A stretch of 64,000 nucleotides of DNA from Haberlea rhodopensis (GCA_907163345.1 CAJQUN010000001.1:7812001-7876000); one strand, 5' to 3'. Numbered from the stretch's first letter, positions 36,701-47,000 are shown. Numbers and translations are program-made. Notes: generated by a model from the sequence alone, not told the origin.

Positions 36701-38786
36701 ACTAACTTTATTGTGCTTCTCGCACAACTTTTATATTATATTATATTTGTCTGATCAAAAAAAAAAAAAAAAAAATATTGAATCTAACACAGAAGGATGA
36801 ACTCAATTCAGAAAAACAAAAATAATATTTGTATTGATCTTGCATTGAAAAATGTATTATACTGTACTTGAAATGAAATTGGAGAAACAATTTGATTTCT
36901 TCAGAATGAAACCAGTAAGTGTACATTGCTATCATTTCATCTTATTCATACAACAAAATAACTGAACGTAACTAACTTCTGCCTATTGATGATAACGGCT
37001 AGTTGACTTTATTTTATCAACTGCTGTGGCATGATGTTGATCATGAGTTTGATCTTCACATTGTTCCCCAAAATGCATTTAATTTGAGCATTTGTGTATT
37101 CTGTTGCTGGGGCAAAAAGAGGAATAGTGAGCGATCTTCCTTAATTTTCTTGTGCTTGAGTTAATGCTCGGCGCAGAAATGCTACCTCACTATTTTCTAT
37201 AAGGTGTCTTCTCATTGCTCAAAATTATTTAGTGATGATTGCTTTCGTTACATCATTTTCGTTGTGGAAATTCATTATTCAACACAATATTCTCTCTTTT
37301 GTGTGCATACTAAGAAAAACATCATTTGCCATATGCTATAATTCGTGTTTTTCTGAGCTTTATTGTGCTACTAATGGATCATCTACCTGTTATTTCAGGA
37401 GGCTTGAATGTTGAAGGAGAGTCAGACAGTTGGGACTTTGGTGTAGGTATGTATTCTAGATCCTATTGGCATATAAATGTACTAGGTGTCATTGGTTGTC
37501 CGTACCATGTCCAAACAAAATTAAGTTGAGATTTTTAAGTTGTGTGCGTATAGCTGCAATGCCCTGATATGTTCATTGGCTTTATTTGCTAAGACTTTGG
37601 GCTCGCATGATATTAGATTGGTTGTGATAACCAAGTTCATGTCTGGTTTTACTGCATTGACATTTGGAACATTGTTTGCCTATTAGATCCATCCTAAAAC
37701 CACGATCGAGGTGTCTGCTTTGGCATGCAAACATCTTTCCTCTGGGTATATAATTGATGATCAGTCTAATGGGCAAATAAATCGGTTCAATAAATCTTTT
37801 TAAGATGAAGCAAATGTTTTGGGCATCCAAACCTTTTAAAATGTTGCATTTTCTGCTGCTATTGGAATGTCAAAAGTTCAAAAAACGGTTGAGAGAAGCT
37901 TTGGTATAGTTTAATTTCACGGAGCTGTAAAATATCACGTTCTTCATTTTTCCAGGTGCTGGTTTCTATCTCAATGCAACTCAGGACAAGTGGAAAAACT
38001 GGCAGATGTACGACTATATTGTGAAGGAATTGCCAGCGCTTCTCACTGAAAACTTTCCACAGCTGGACACATCTCGGGCATCTATATTTGGTCATTCAAT
38101 GGGAGGGCATGGTGCACTGACGATTTACTTGAAAAATTTGGACAAATACAAGGTTCATTAAATTACTATTTCACATATTTATCTCTATGGTTTTCTTGTT
38201 GATTCATATTACTTCTTTTCAGTCGGTATCAGCTTTTGCACCTATTGCCAATCCTATGAATTGTCCTTGGGGCCATAAAGCTTTCTCATGTTACTTGGGT
38301 GAAAATAAAGCTGATTGGGAGGTGTGATTTTTTAACACGGCTATACTCTATGCGTTTTAGTTTTAAAACTTGAGGTGAAGTGGAACGATCAATTTGCAGG
38401 AATATGATGCTACTTTTCTGATATCAAAATTCAACGTCGTTTCGGCGACCATTCTAATTGATCAGGTAAGAGCCTAATTTGTCCTCGACTTTTGCTTAGT
38501 ACTATTTTTGGTGAGACTGATGGAATGTGAATGTAGTTTGCATTTTAATGATAAAAGAAATCCATACTTTATGCCATGACAAAATTGGCTTTGTTCTAAA
38601 CTTTAGGGAGAAGAAGACAAATTCTTGCATGAGAATCAACTTCAACCGCACAGGTTTGAGGAGGCATGTCGGAAGGCTAACGTTCCTATTCTATTGAGGC
38701 TGCAACCTGGTTACGACCACTCCTACTTTTTCATCGCCACCTTTATAGAAGACCATATTCGCCACCATGCTCAATCCCTTCTGTGA
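14873..38786 (+). CDS. SFGH: S-formylglutathione hydrolase (seven exons, 287 aa)
   Basis: The enzyme hydrolyses S-formylglutathione to formate and glutathione, the last step of glutathione-dependent formaldehyde detoxification in the cytosol. Exons read as 14873-15028, 15383-15500, 37399-37446, 37956-38152, 38223-38321, 38400-38465 and 38607-38786; all junctions are GT..AG and the sum is 864 nt with one terminal TGA. Conserved blocks are YKHYSPTLGCSMNF, VLYWLSGLSCTDENF, GLNVEGESDSWDFGVGAGFY, and the nucleophile elbow FGHSMGGHGA (catalytic Ser). The triad is completed by an Asp in LIDQGEEDKF and the His in GYDHSYFFIATFIEDH, by family knowledge. The length matches plant homologues (about 284 aa). 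Intron 2 is 21,898 bp and full of nested retrotransposons, yet no exon is damaged and phases are kept, so the gene is probably functional if that intron is spliced. Confidence 0.95.
15545..15859 (-). repeat. 3' LTR of the outer copia element
   Basis: Starts TGTCAAGAATATTG and ends CTTCACA on the + strand; the partner is 36776-37060. Confidence 0.85.
15946..18353 (-). pseudogene. Reina-like gypsy pol (RT, RNase H, integrase), decayed
   Basis: Read from high to low coordinates: the end of protease (IDLILGVDWLKTL near 18290-18330); RT with SPVILVKKKDGSWRFCVSYG near 17840-17900, HYEFRVMPFRLKNSPATFQ near 17600-17660 and the catalytic LVFFDDILTYS near 17525-17560; RNase H (FFSKALGDRALAKSAYEKEL near 17000); the integrase HHCC region (HAGTLRTYKRL.. 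CVICQ near 16440-16560), core (SDRDA near 16170) and YHPKTDGQSEALNKCVETYL near 16045-16100. At least six frame breaks are visible. The RNase H region has lost its conserved LTDHKSL segment. Confidence 0.88.
18354..20147 (+). repeat. 5' LTR of the gag-only copia (1,794 bp)
   Basis: It carries a GC-rich cluster of about a dozen CAGGCGATC / GGCGATC units (19107-19370). Between about 19690 and 19890 there are three copies of a unit built on TTGGAGCCCTTAAGGCCAAGA. It ends with the C-rich run before ttccaaca. Confidence 0.9.
20734..22973 (+). repeat. 5' LTR of the Tekay-type element (2,240 bp)
   Basis: Contains a (TA)n run at about 20780-20815 and a T-tract near 20859. Short open frames on both strands recur identically in the 3' LTR and are not genes. 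Confidence 0.94.
22976..22988 (+). other. primer-binding site of the Tekay-type element
   Basis: tggtatcagagcc, two bases after the LTR end; initiator-methionine tRNA type. Confidence 0.88.
23254..27632 (+). pseudogene. Tekay-type gypsy gag-pol polyprotein (one frameshift, one stop)
   Basis: From ATG 23254: gag (retrotransposon gag block EEWLTKIEELL.. near residue 95), CCHC knuckle CFKCGSKDHRIRDC near 24160-24200, protease VLFDSGASNSF near 24340, RT (VLFVKKKDGSMRMCIDYREL near 24955-25010, catalytic IVFIDDILIYS near 25280-25315), RNase H (YSDASKEGLGCVL, TDHKSLKYIF), integrase (HPGQNKMYQDVKQLFWWPGM zinc region, SDRDARFTSQFW, HPQTDRQSERTIQILED), and a GKLSPRFIGPYEI module. A chromodomain-like tail ends at 27632. 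One base is missing near 25597, and an in-frame TGA lies at 26268-26270. The chromodomain lacks about six residues of the usual VKVLW core. The integrase motif has R where G is usual (TDGQ). The element is young but probably not autonomous. Confidence 0.93.
27646..29891 (+). repeat. 3' LTR of the Tekay-type element (2,246 bp)
   Basis: Near-identical partner of 20734-22973, with a longer (TA)n run. Confidence 0.94.
31535..31760 (+). promoter_or_regulatory. multiple polypurine tracts before the 3' LTR
   Basis: Several purine blocks (aaaaagggggagaa near 31535, gaggaggagag near 31584, gaggggga near 31613, agggggg near 31679, and aaaagggggagat immediately before the LTR) lie in about 220 bp. Reiterated tracts like these are a known trait of Sireviruses and would prime plus-strand synthesis. 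Confidence 0.7.
31761..33568 (+). repeat. 3' LTR of the gag-only copia (1,808 bp)
   Basis: It aligns with the 5' LTR throughout with scattered substitutions. It has one extra partial duplication (about 30 bp, at 32000-32040) of a segment beginning ttgagcttggacaa. The divergence shows this layer is older than the inner gypsy. Confidence 0.9.
33574..34840 (-). pseudogene. Reina-like gypsy gag and protease, decayed
   Basis: Gag homology includes WLGRMEQYFEIHG (near 34740-34779), WFQWVKART and IEQFELAVAQMG. The nucleocapsid CCHC is no longer recognisable. The retropepsin motif reads MVDNGASHNFIS near 33735-33770 (usually DSGAS, so the catalytic triad is altered). The frame is cut at 33568 by the gag-only copia; it resumes at 18353. 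Confidence 0.82.
35064..35427 (-). repeat. 5' LTR of the Reina-like element
   Basis: The inner end is precise (tgttatgttttctg after the primer site at 35063). The outer end, next to the copia fragment, is approximate. No partner copy was found in the window. Confidence 0.65.
35428..35697 (-). pseudogene. copia pol fragment (integrase to RT linker) of the outer element
   Basis: An 89-residue frame on the minus strand starts at 35697 (MSRHLNDCLFPPQTSVPG..). It resembles the low-complexity linker that follows the integrase domain in plant copia proteins, where a SRHV/SRDV..FPF motif is common. It is bounded on the right by the LINE and on the left by the LTR of the Reina-like element. The assignment to the outer copia is an inference from position and this motif. 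Confidence 0.5.
35698..36775 (+). mobile_element. 5'-truncated LINE (L1-type) with poly(A)
   Basis: The reading contains the RT zinc-binding domain typical of plant L1 elements: RYSVQTAYATM near 36028-36060, SIWENLAPSKVAAFTWKV near 36110-36165, RDRLPTRANL near 36168, CANSLLTEETSQHLFFGC near 36237-36290, and WLHRNN near 36440. The protein end at 36612 is followed by a short 3' UTR, with a direct duplication around 36612-36662, and a 19-bp A-tract (36757-36775). It starts in the middle of the LINE protein and has an internal stop. The tail abuts the outer copia LTR; no TSD was found. Confidence 0.85.
36776..37060 (-). repeat. 5' LTR of the outer copia element (left edge replaced)
   Basis: It matches 15555-15859 with scattered substitutions and small indels. 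Its first bases (tgtcaagaa) are missing, because the poly(A) of a LINE fragment abuts directly at about 36775. Confidence 0.82.
37399..38786 (+). CDS. SFGH: SFGH exons 3-7 (catalytic core)
   Basis: This block holds five of the seven exons with ordinary short introns. It encodes residues about 92-287, including the SMGG nucleophile elbow and the Asp and His of the triad. It is listed separately because it lies 21.9 kb from exons 1-2, so a predictor could call it a separate gene. The reading frame enters in phase with exon 2 (split Arg codon). There is no in-frame start upstream that would make this an independent gene. Confidence 0.93.
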
Positions 38787-39659
38787 TTTTGCTTAATACT
38801 GTGTTTTTCAATGTTCAAAATCATATTTACACTATTTCATTTAGTGAACTGGTGAGATTTTACTGTTTCCATTTTCTAAAATATCTAAATATATCTCACT
38901 CTCATTTATATATATTTGCCTTTTCTGAATAACTCGAATCTCGATGAATGACCCCAGGTTCGCCTACCTCTCTAGTTATAGATAGAAGAGATAAATGTTC
39001 TGATTATATTTTAAATGATAAATGGTAAGTAACTTATTTTACTTTCTATTTTGCATTTACTTTAACTTGGACTTTAAAATATTTAAAAAATATAATATTT
39101 TAGGGGAAATTATGGGTCAGTACCGCTTGTAAAACAATAATTCATCCTAGTCCGCTGAAAAAATAATCATTCATTTTAAGTCCATTCTTGGTTGAAGTGA
39201 CAACAATCACCCAATGTGGTTCAACCAACCTTTAATTTATTTGCATTATTACCCCTTGGAAAATGTTTTAAGAACAAAGATGTCTTTATATACTGTTCAT
39301 CAACTTCTTTATCCTATTATTTACCAACAGTAGTACTTTATGAACATGAAATCCCTCATTTTGTCATCTTGAGATGAACCCAAAAGCATAATTTTGCAAA
39401 TGACTTACTATTCATATTTAGATCCTTCTGTTACGATTCAAAACCCAATTCGAAGAACATGTTAAAAATAAATAACAGGCACATCATGCTTTTGTATTAC
39501 AATAAAATTTGATAAACATATTTATACTTTTTTGATCAAACTACCGTCGGGTATCCCACCAGGTTTTACGATGGCTCCTCACTGTCAACCACGCAATCGC
39601 AACCAATGGTTCTGCAATGGGGCGGTCCTAATTCGTTTCATACCTTAGGATGTAAAGTA
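38787..39659. other. SFGH 3' flank and spacer
   Basis: It presumably begins with the SFGH 3' UTR. The rest is AT-rich without recognisable coding sequence. A segment near 39100-39260 has dispersed-repeat character but no TIR or TSD that I could define. Confidence 0.45.
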
Positions 39660-39916
39660 AAAAGTCAGTTATTTTTGAAAATTTAAAGAAATATGAGAGA
39701 GATGGGCAACAGCCTTCGTTTAATTATGAAGATAGTTATAATATTTATTACATTAACACATCTCCTCATGGGAGGAGACTAACTTGCTTAGCCTCTCATA
39801 CAGTGAGGCTGGACTCGAAGCACATTAACAAACAAAATTGAAAAACAGAAATATTACAAAGGAAGAAAATAATACCAATCTATGGAAGTTGATAGGTTTA
39901 CAGCTTGGAGACTACA

Positions 39917-39990
39917 ATATTTATTTGTGAGAAAACTACAGAGAATTTCTGATGTCCTTAGCTTCCTCAATGCATGGGCTTATATAGGCA
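39917..39990 (-). promoter_or_regulatory. pararetrovirus promoter core and polyadenylation signal
   Basis: On the minus strand a TATA box (cctatataag, 39979-39988) is followed about 55 bases downstream by AATAAA (39920-39925). This arrangement, with the polyA signal just after the cap site, is what caulimovirids use for terminally redundant RNA. It lies at the 3' end of the coding region, as expected. Confidence 0.6.
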
Positions 39991-40159
39991 TGAATCCGGA
40001 CTTCAAATGCGGATTCCATACTCTTGTTGAATGTTAAGTGCGCCCGTGAGTGCGTCTTTATCTCGTGGTCTGGCATTTTTGTCTGAGTGTGCCAAACTTT
40101 CTCGTGAGTGCTGACGCATTTTGTCCTAGTGCGCCATAACTTTTCTCATGAGTGGTCCA

Positions 40160-41526
40160 TTATTTTGTCTGCGTGCGCTTAATAGTTATCACACTTTCGA
40201 TAATGATCCACGCCTTCTCCTTTATTGGGGAATCTTTATATAATTGGATTTTGTGGTCCCCGAGCTTTAGCAAAATGTGCTCTCTTATCAGCAGGTCTTT
40301 TGTCTTTTCCTGATTCCTGTCGATTAGGCCTGGGCCGAAACCCTTTCCCAAACTCTGGCTCTTTCTTTTCTGGGCACGCCTGGCAAACCCGATCTTTTTC
40401 CATTGGCCGATGTGCTCCATACTGCAGAACTTCCGATAAGTTTCTTTACTCGTCGGAATCTTTTTTTCCCAAAGAATTCTCTTCTTTGTTTCGAAGTGTT
40501 CTTCGAAAAATCATGGAGTAGTTCCTGTCATAGAATTCAGCAAGAATGTTCCGTTGACTGAATTTTGGAAGAATTTAAATGGAATTGACTTTGTCCATCT
40601 CGGTTAGACAGACCCAAAGTCTCCATGCTCGTCTAGTTGAAGCATCATTTTCTGTTATTGCTCCAACTAATACTGGTGCGTCATCTGGTAACGCGATCTT
40701 GATATTTTTCAAGGCGTTACTATCCAGTTGTCTGAGTTTGATGAAATGAAAAACTTCCATGAAGCCTTTCTTTGCTGGTTCAGGAGCTGCACTGATAAAA
40801 TATAACTCCAGTGCAGCTTCTCTAATCCATTTGGATAGTTTGGAAATTTCAGAGAAAGCTGGTGCAGCAGTATAAACCGAAGCCAGAGCTCCGAAATTAT
40901 ACCATTCATGTACATCGTTTGGGTGGCTGTCTGGTTTCATCCAAACCCTTGGGTATTTTCCGGGGATATCAACAATTATTTTTCCTAGGTTGATACCCCG
41001 TCTGGGTACCAGTTTCTCCCAAGTGCTCTACTAATCATACATAGGAGAAGAAACTAAATCCTCGTTAATTTGAACCCTATAAGTGCATATCTGTGGCCTA
41101 AAGTTCAACCCTCTCCCTCTTTTACCCCAGAGGTGATGGGTTGACTTGAAGGTTTGTGATGACACCTGGCCCACAACATTTGCTACAGCTTGTACATCCT
41201 CAAGGAATGCATCAACTGCAGCACCTGTGACAGGGGTATGTGAATTACTTGCCTCCGGGTTAGATGAGCCCCGTTCTCTAAACACTCATTTTCACCGTTG
41301 GAGATGCATCCTGGAGGATAGGCCTCTTCAAGAATTCGAACAAGCGTTCTTGGGCCTGAAGGCATACTCGTATATGACCGGAAACTAGGTCTCGATCTGC
41401 CTGTTGTAGTCCTCCTGCGACCTCGGCATTGAGACAAAGAGTCTCAAAATCTTGTTCAAGGATCTCCAGGTTTTCCCTGGTATGCCTAACTCGTTTGATG
41501 GTATCGCTAGCAACGTGTCCCTCCAT
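40160..41526 (-). pseudogene. pararetrovirus downstream frames (possible second ORF)
   Basis: Three short frames (from 41526, 41285 and 40940) and a basic one (from 40420) follow the RT. The first has a heptad-like, possibly coiled-coil stretch (TRENLEILEQDFETLC). The third has ordered-looking sequence (PNDVHEWYNFGALASVYTAAP). I do not recognise their function. By position they may be fragments of the second ORF known in florendoviruses. Confidence 0.45.
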
Positions 41527-41569
41527 CTCGTGTCAATGATTATTTCTATGGCTTGCCGGACTGTTAATG

Positions 41570-42492
41570 AACATTCCAGCAAAATTAACAACTCCAAGAA
41601 AACTCTGAAGCTACTTCAAATCCTTGAGATCATCAGGATATCCTTGCACCTTCTCGACAATGTGTTTTTTAAGGATGATTCCAGATTCATCGATTTCAAT
41701 CCCAAGAAACTCGATCTGTCTTATAACAATTATTGCATTCCTTTCGGACAGCATTAATCATTCCTTGTAGCAAACATCTGAAAAGATTTCCAAATGTTTA
41801 GGATGTCATTTCATATTTCTTGACGCAATAAGGATGTCGTAAATATACACGAACATGAAACTGAAATAATCCTTGAAAAGATTATCCATTTTCCTCTGGT
41901 ATATCTGGGGAGCATTTGTCAATCCATTGTCATAACATTCCAGATATAGTGTCCTTGTGGTGTGGAGAATGCTGTAAATTTTTTGCTAGCTTCCTCCATC
42001 TTAATCTGATAGAATCCAGACTTGCAATCGAACTTAGAAAACACCTTGGCATTTTTGATAAAATTAACCAAATGTTCTATGCTTATAGTACCAGTTGAAC
42101 TCCAAGATATCGTTTATCCCTTTTGTAATTGATTACCAATCTTGGTTTTTCTCTCTTTATTTCTCCATGATTTAGAACAAGAAATCTCGGACTGATGAAT
42201 GGATAAACACTTGCTGAGATTAACTTAAGGTCAAGATGTTCATTAAGTATCATCTGCATATCCTCTCAATCTTCCTGGTTCATGGGATCGGTTTGTACCT
42301 TACGAACTCGTTTTCTTTTCCAGCTTTCACCTTCAAAGATGTTTTAAGTTCGTTTCTCTCCCACCATGCCAGATGATCCTCATTGTAGTTCCTCTGAATC
42401 TTCCTTTTTCCTTTCTCTAGAATAATCTTCTCTTCGAGGGTAGCATAAGGTTGTGGTACCTCGTTTTGTAATGCCTTCTTCAGTAATAACAA
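41570..42492 (-). pseudogene. pararetrovirus reverse transcriptase, inactivated
   Basis: RT blocks are readable in several frames: KPRLVINYK near 42135-42165, FDCKSGFYQIKMEEASKKFTAF near 41970-42035, TPQGHYIWNVM near 41925-41965, and the catalytic region reading VYIYDILIA at 41830-41855, where the family has YIDD. One catalytic Asp codon is therefore changed to Tyr. The RT connection (SFLGVVNFAGMF near 41570-41610) is present, but no RNase H domain follows. Stops and frameshifts occur throughout. Confidence 0.82.
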
Positions 42493-42495
42493 GGT

Positions 42496-43060
42496 TTATG
42501 GGTCAACTTCTTTTTCATCACGTTCTATGAAAGACATAACATTTTCTCCATCAAAGGTCTTTCTATCCTTTTCACTGGGTCCGTATTTTATGAATTGAAG
42601 AATCGCTTCACCAAATTTCCGTTGATACTTCATTTTTGGGTGTCGAAGTTTTCCTTCATCACCAGGCTTGCTGTGAAAACTAATGGGAAATTTCCTGTGA
42701 AACGCTTTCCATAGTCTCTGGACAATGATCTTATGATTACAGAGGGTTGTGAAAATAAGTTTTCTTGTCTCATTATCTTGTGTGAACCGCTCGAATGTAT
42801 GTAGGAAATTGTTTCCTAACAGCACATCAGCTTATGTATCATGGAAATAGATAGGTGAAGTCTTGACTTTGAACCATGGGATACCGCATGTTCCTCTGAT
42901 GAGTATTTCCGCCAACTGGATTCCTTCATTAAGAATAATAATCCGCTTGGAACAGTCTCTTCCGGCAATAGCTGTTAATTTCTCACCAACTTCCTTATGA
43001 AATACGTCTCATTTGGCAGTGCATATATATTCCAACTCCTGGATCAATATAAGCTGCAAA
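42496..43060 (-). pseudogene. pararetrovirus aspartic protease region
   Basis: The expected DTG/DSG active site reads YIDPG at 43037-43048. Further on a VLLGNNFLHTFERFTQ block is visible (about 42780-42830), typical of the protease end in this family. A stop lies just before it. The altered triad and the stop show that the enzyme is dead. Confidence 0.72.
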
Positions 43061-43466
43061 ATATTCTTCTCGATATTTCTCGTATAATATCTCAACTGAG
43101 ATGTATATTGAGAATGGATTGGTGGTCATCGGATTCTATATCTTTTCTCGTCCACCGTGAATTCCATTACATCCTTTAATCTTTCTCAATGTTTATGTTC
43201 CTCGAGAAACTAAATCCCAAGAATAAGTTTGTTCTGAGATTCTTCCTGCTGAACCGGAAATTGTTAGATCAATTTCACCAATTTTGAGGTTTCCTTGATA
43301 TTTGTCAACTGTAGGTTGTTGCAAATAAGACAACAAAATGAAAAATGTTATCCTGTTCAGTAATGTCAAAGACTATTGCAAATTCTCGCCATCGTTCTAG
43401 ACATTTCAGAACTCCCTTAGTTTTGAAGATATCTGGGATTTTCTGAATCCTGCTTGAGAATGCCTT

Positions 43467-44098
43467 TTATTTTTCCCTGGGATAGTTGCTGATTAACCTA
43501 TCCTGCTGGAAATACATTCTTCGCTCGATCATAAGGTTCATGCTTCTGTTCAAAACGGGTTGGTCCTGTATCCTCATGTCGATCTCTCCAATTGTCGGAG
43601 TATTAATAATATCCTGCAACACTACTTTTGCGAAATCTTTGAAGATTCTGGGGACTCCGATGAATTCTTTTCTCAAGAATACTTATGAATGATGTGCATT
43701 CGAGAGCGCGTAAGACACCTTGTAGGTGATCGAATAAGGCATATTCCCTACTTTCATCAAATCGTTTATTTTAAAGTCTTGATGAAGAGTATGGACCTTA
43801 TTGAAATCTCGATCTCCTAAATTGTATGTGATTCTGGGATAGATGTTGAAGCCATCTTTCCATGATACAAACTTCCTGCAACTGCTCCCAAACAAGAGTC
43901 TTTGAGGTTTGAGATTCTTTTGTCAAACTCCATGTTAAGTGGCGAATCAATTCATTCTTTGAAAGTTGCTTTGATGATAACTCTAATGGCTCTGATATGA
44001 ATCCATGAGAGTGGGCTAGCAACTTCTCTTTTCACCTTGTTCTTAAACTCCTGGATTTCTCTTTAGGGGATTAACTGCATCTCAATTTGGTATCCCGT
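43467..44098 (-). pseudogene. pararetrovirus movement protein, remaining part
   Basis: Pieces in at least two frames carry MPYSITYKVSYALSNAHHS (about 43690-43745), the best conserved caulimovirid movement-protein block, and downstream the EFIGVPRIFKDFAKVVLQ segment (about 43615-43670). It is separated from its N-terminal part by the 4.85-kb solo LTR and further broken by a frameshift. Confidence 0.82.
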
Positions 44099-47000
44099 TG
44101 TAATACCCGTAAAGATTAAGAGGGGTAATTAAGAAAATATTAAAAATCATATTTGAAATAATTAAGATGTTTATTGATATTAGTACCATTTTTTAATCTG
44201 TTGAGCATGTTTATTAATAAATTTTAAAATAAACATATTAGTACAAGTGAAATAAGATATATATAACTTAGTAAAACAAAAGTGAGTGAATTGGTGAGTC
44301 ATCCGTGAAGAAAGAAAAAAACGACACCTAGGTCTCCTCTTCTTTTATTTCTGGCAGATTGAATTAAGCCTTGACTTCCAAGACAATACCAATTGAAAGC
44401 AAAACAAATTATCTATCTTAGAAAGAGAGGAAAACGTGCAAACCGAATTAATAGCTTGAGCGGTCATAGAATCTGTAATTTGGCATCCCATTTTGTCTTG
44501 GTAATCAAGGTTAGTTGATTTCGAGAATTATGGTGCTTTTGTTTTATCGTATATCAAAAAAAAAATTTATTATAACAAAAAATTAGATGAGGAGTACTCT
44601 GACTTTAGTAGATTTATTGGTGCATGTTTAAAGTGATTTTTTTGTGAAAATTTGAGAGTAGTATAAGTTTAAAGGTTTGAAATTTAAATTGTTGTCTAAA
44701 ATTATTCTTTTGAAATTTAATTTCTTGTTTGAAATTAGACTTGTGGGTAAAAGAGAGATATCCTTCTATTGATAAAAAGGGGTGAATAATTTGGATTGAG
44801 TTGTGGAATTTGTGATTCTCATAATAAATCATTATTAAACTTTAAGGAATAAGGAACAATTGCATTTAGAATGAAACGAGCAGTACATGTCTTTAGAGAT
44901 TTTAGTACCAAATTCTTACCTTTAATACGTCTGAAGATTATGAATTGATATTATAGATTATTCCCAATTTATTGGACAAGCTGAATTGGAGTCAAATTAC
45001 TGTAAAGTTGTGAATTGAGGCTGTTTTGGGTTGGCTGTTTTGTAGTTTATTTACTCTAATGTTATAAAGATGGGATTTAGGCATTTATTAATGTAAATGA
45101 ATGAATTTAGACATGCTACCATAGTCTATCTTATTTGAGAACTAATTGTACTGCGTAGATGGCTGCTGTAAATTGAAAATTATTCCCAATATAAATGATC
45201 AGTTTCGGGGTTGTTTATGTATTTAAAAACAATATTTTTGCACTCTCTAGGAATTCAGTTTTATGATATGAAATGGAGTTGAAGCTATACTGTAATCTTA
45301 TAAAGTGGTTGTGAATCATTATTGTAAGACCCCAACCCCTTATACTCTTCATTAGTGCATTTAGGACGTCGTATGAGTCACATATTATCCCTAACATAAA
45401 TGATACTCAGCAATAAGACTCAAGGTTCACCCATTATCATCACCATTGCACCACTTTTACATTGTGAGTGTGTATAAAAATTTGGGCAGAGTCTCCCCAT
45501 AAATTGAGCTATCCCAAAATAAAACACATCACCAACACAATTCCCAGCCAGGGAAAAACACAATACGAAGAAGACATCAAAAGTGGGCTTCAACACCCTT
45601 ATACAGTCCATATACATGCTTCCAGTTGCTCACATACGAGCAACAAATAAATGAATACCAATCTAACTGAATAAATAGCGTATACTATTTACCCACACTC
45701 AAATACGCTTCTGGAAGCGGCATGATCCAACAAGCTCGAACCAATATCCAGCTTAGTACATGTTGTACATGTTTCAACAGAAACAGCCCCCACACAGGTG
45801 AGCATACTCCAACTCAATATTCATTCACAAATCAATATATGAAATTGTAATACAACAATTTAGATTATTCAAAACTCATAGGGTATACTCCCTGATACAA
45901 AGTCCGAACCGGCATAGCTATCACGAACTGTTCCTGTTTCAGTCTTATATACTTGGATAAACATCATGTTCAATATCATTATTCAAAGCATAATACTCAT
46001 CAATGCAATAAATACGACATAACCACAATTTACCATTTATACTCAATCATGGCGAATCTCATCTCGAAGGCAGCTCTGCCTATCAATTAATCTCATTCTC
46101 AACCATTTCGCATATCGATCATGCCAAAGGCATCAATAATCAACTCGTATACCCGGATCACGTACATCGACGTATCCACCATTCCACGTGTATTAAACTC
46201 AATTATCAAACTCAATCACTGAACCTTAAACATCACATTAAAATACATGTATGCATGAATATATAAATACTGGGTATACCTGCTCGTACGTCACCACGTA
46301 CCTTATAGTCGACAACATAATGGGCTATTCCGACATCTTGAGAATCATGAAGAATCTATATCGAAATTATCACTGAATATTAGTTCATTTTCAATCCAAT
46401 CGATATCATTCATATCGATTCAATATCTTAATTCAACAACACAATATTATCATCATTCACTCATCCAAGTGATATAAATCACCAATTTATGCTATGTCAC
46501 ATATTCAAGCATATTCATAAGTAATATTTGCTTAGAACACACATTGACATGTATCTAACTCTCCTATGGACATAATGACACATGCTCGAAGTCATTAGCA
46601 TCTCACATCATAGCTCAACACTCACCAAAACACTACAATATTCTAAGTCATAAAAGTAGACTTTCCTACTACACAACTTATAGGGCTTTTGAGCAAACAC
46701 TTGAATGTCACTTAAGTATATGAACAAACACCATACAGGCATGATTGTCAAGCCCAAACAACCCCAAAATTCAGCAGTTACGTCCCTTAAATTTCGGCGA
46801 TGATGTAAACCCCAAAATTCAACAAGAATTTGGCCCAAATACCAGGTTAATTCAATTCTCTACAACAGTCTATTTTAACTCAGTTCAGCAGACTCATTCA
46901 GCAGGAAGGTGAAACCAACATAACAAGATTTGAATCAATTGCAGCAGATTTTCAAGCAAGGATAGCAGTTCATTTACGAACTCAAATTAACTGGTAATTA

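Larger units (their letters stand above)
15545..37060 (-). mobile_element. outermost nest element: Ty1/copia, minus strand, decayed
   Basis: Two LTRs of about 300 bp (15545-15859 and about 36776-37060) are similar and end ..gatcttcaca. They are flanked by a perfect TSD ttgtt (15540-15544 and 37061-37065). On the minus strand the left LTR is preceded by a purine tract (gcggggggc), so it is the 3' LTR. Short remnants of copia pol lie next to it (15860-15945, resembling the usual copia C-terminal tail) and at 35428-35697 (post-integrase linker with SRHL..FPP). Most of the internal region is lost or replaced by younger insertions. Confidence 0.8.
15501..37398 (+). other. giant intron 2 of SFGH (21.9 kb, retrotransposon nest)
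   Basis: The donor is ccga|gtaagt at 15500/15501 and the acceptor is tatttcag|gagg at 37398/37399; the split Arg codon (a + ga) is restored exactly. Removing the outer copia element (15545-37060 plus one ttgtt) would leave an intron of about 380 bp. That remainder (15501-15544 and 37061-37398) holds no other feature. Confidence 0.93.

Noticed and set aside
37399..38786. A separate short esterase gene starting at exon 3
   Set aside because: No start codon or promoter context; the frame joins exon 2 through a split Arg codon and completes SFGH at normal length.
39100..39270. Possible MITE in the SFGH 3' flank
   Set aside because: The sequence has repeat-like character, but I could not find terminal inverted repeats or a TSD.
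43975..44000. Sequence atatcagagccat on the minus strand as a primer-binding site
   Set aside because: It lies within movement-protein coding sequence and lacks the TGG start; the site at 51382-51394 is in the right place.
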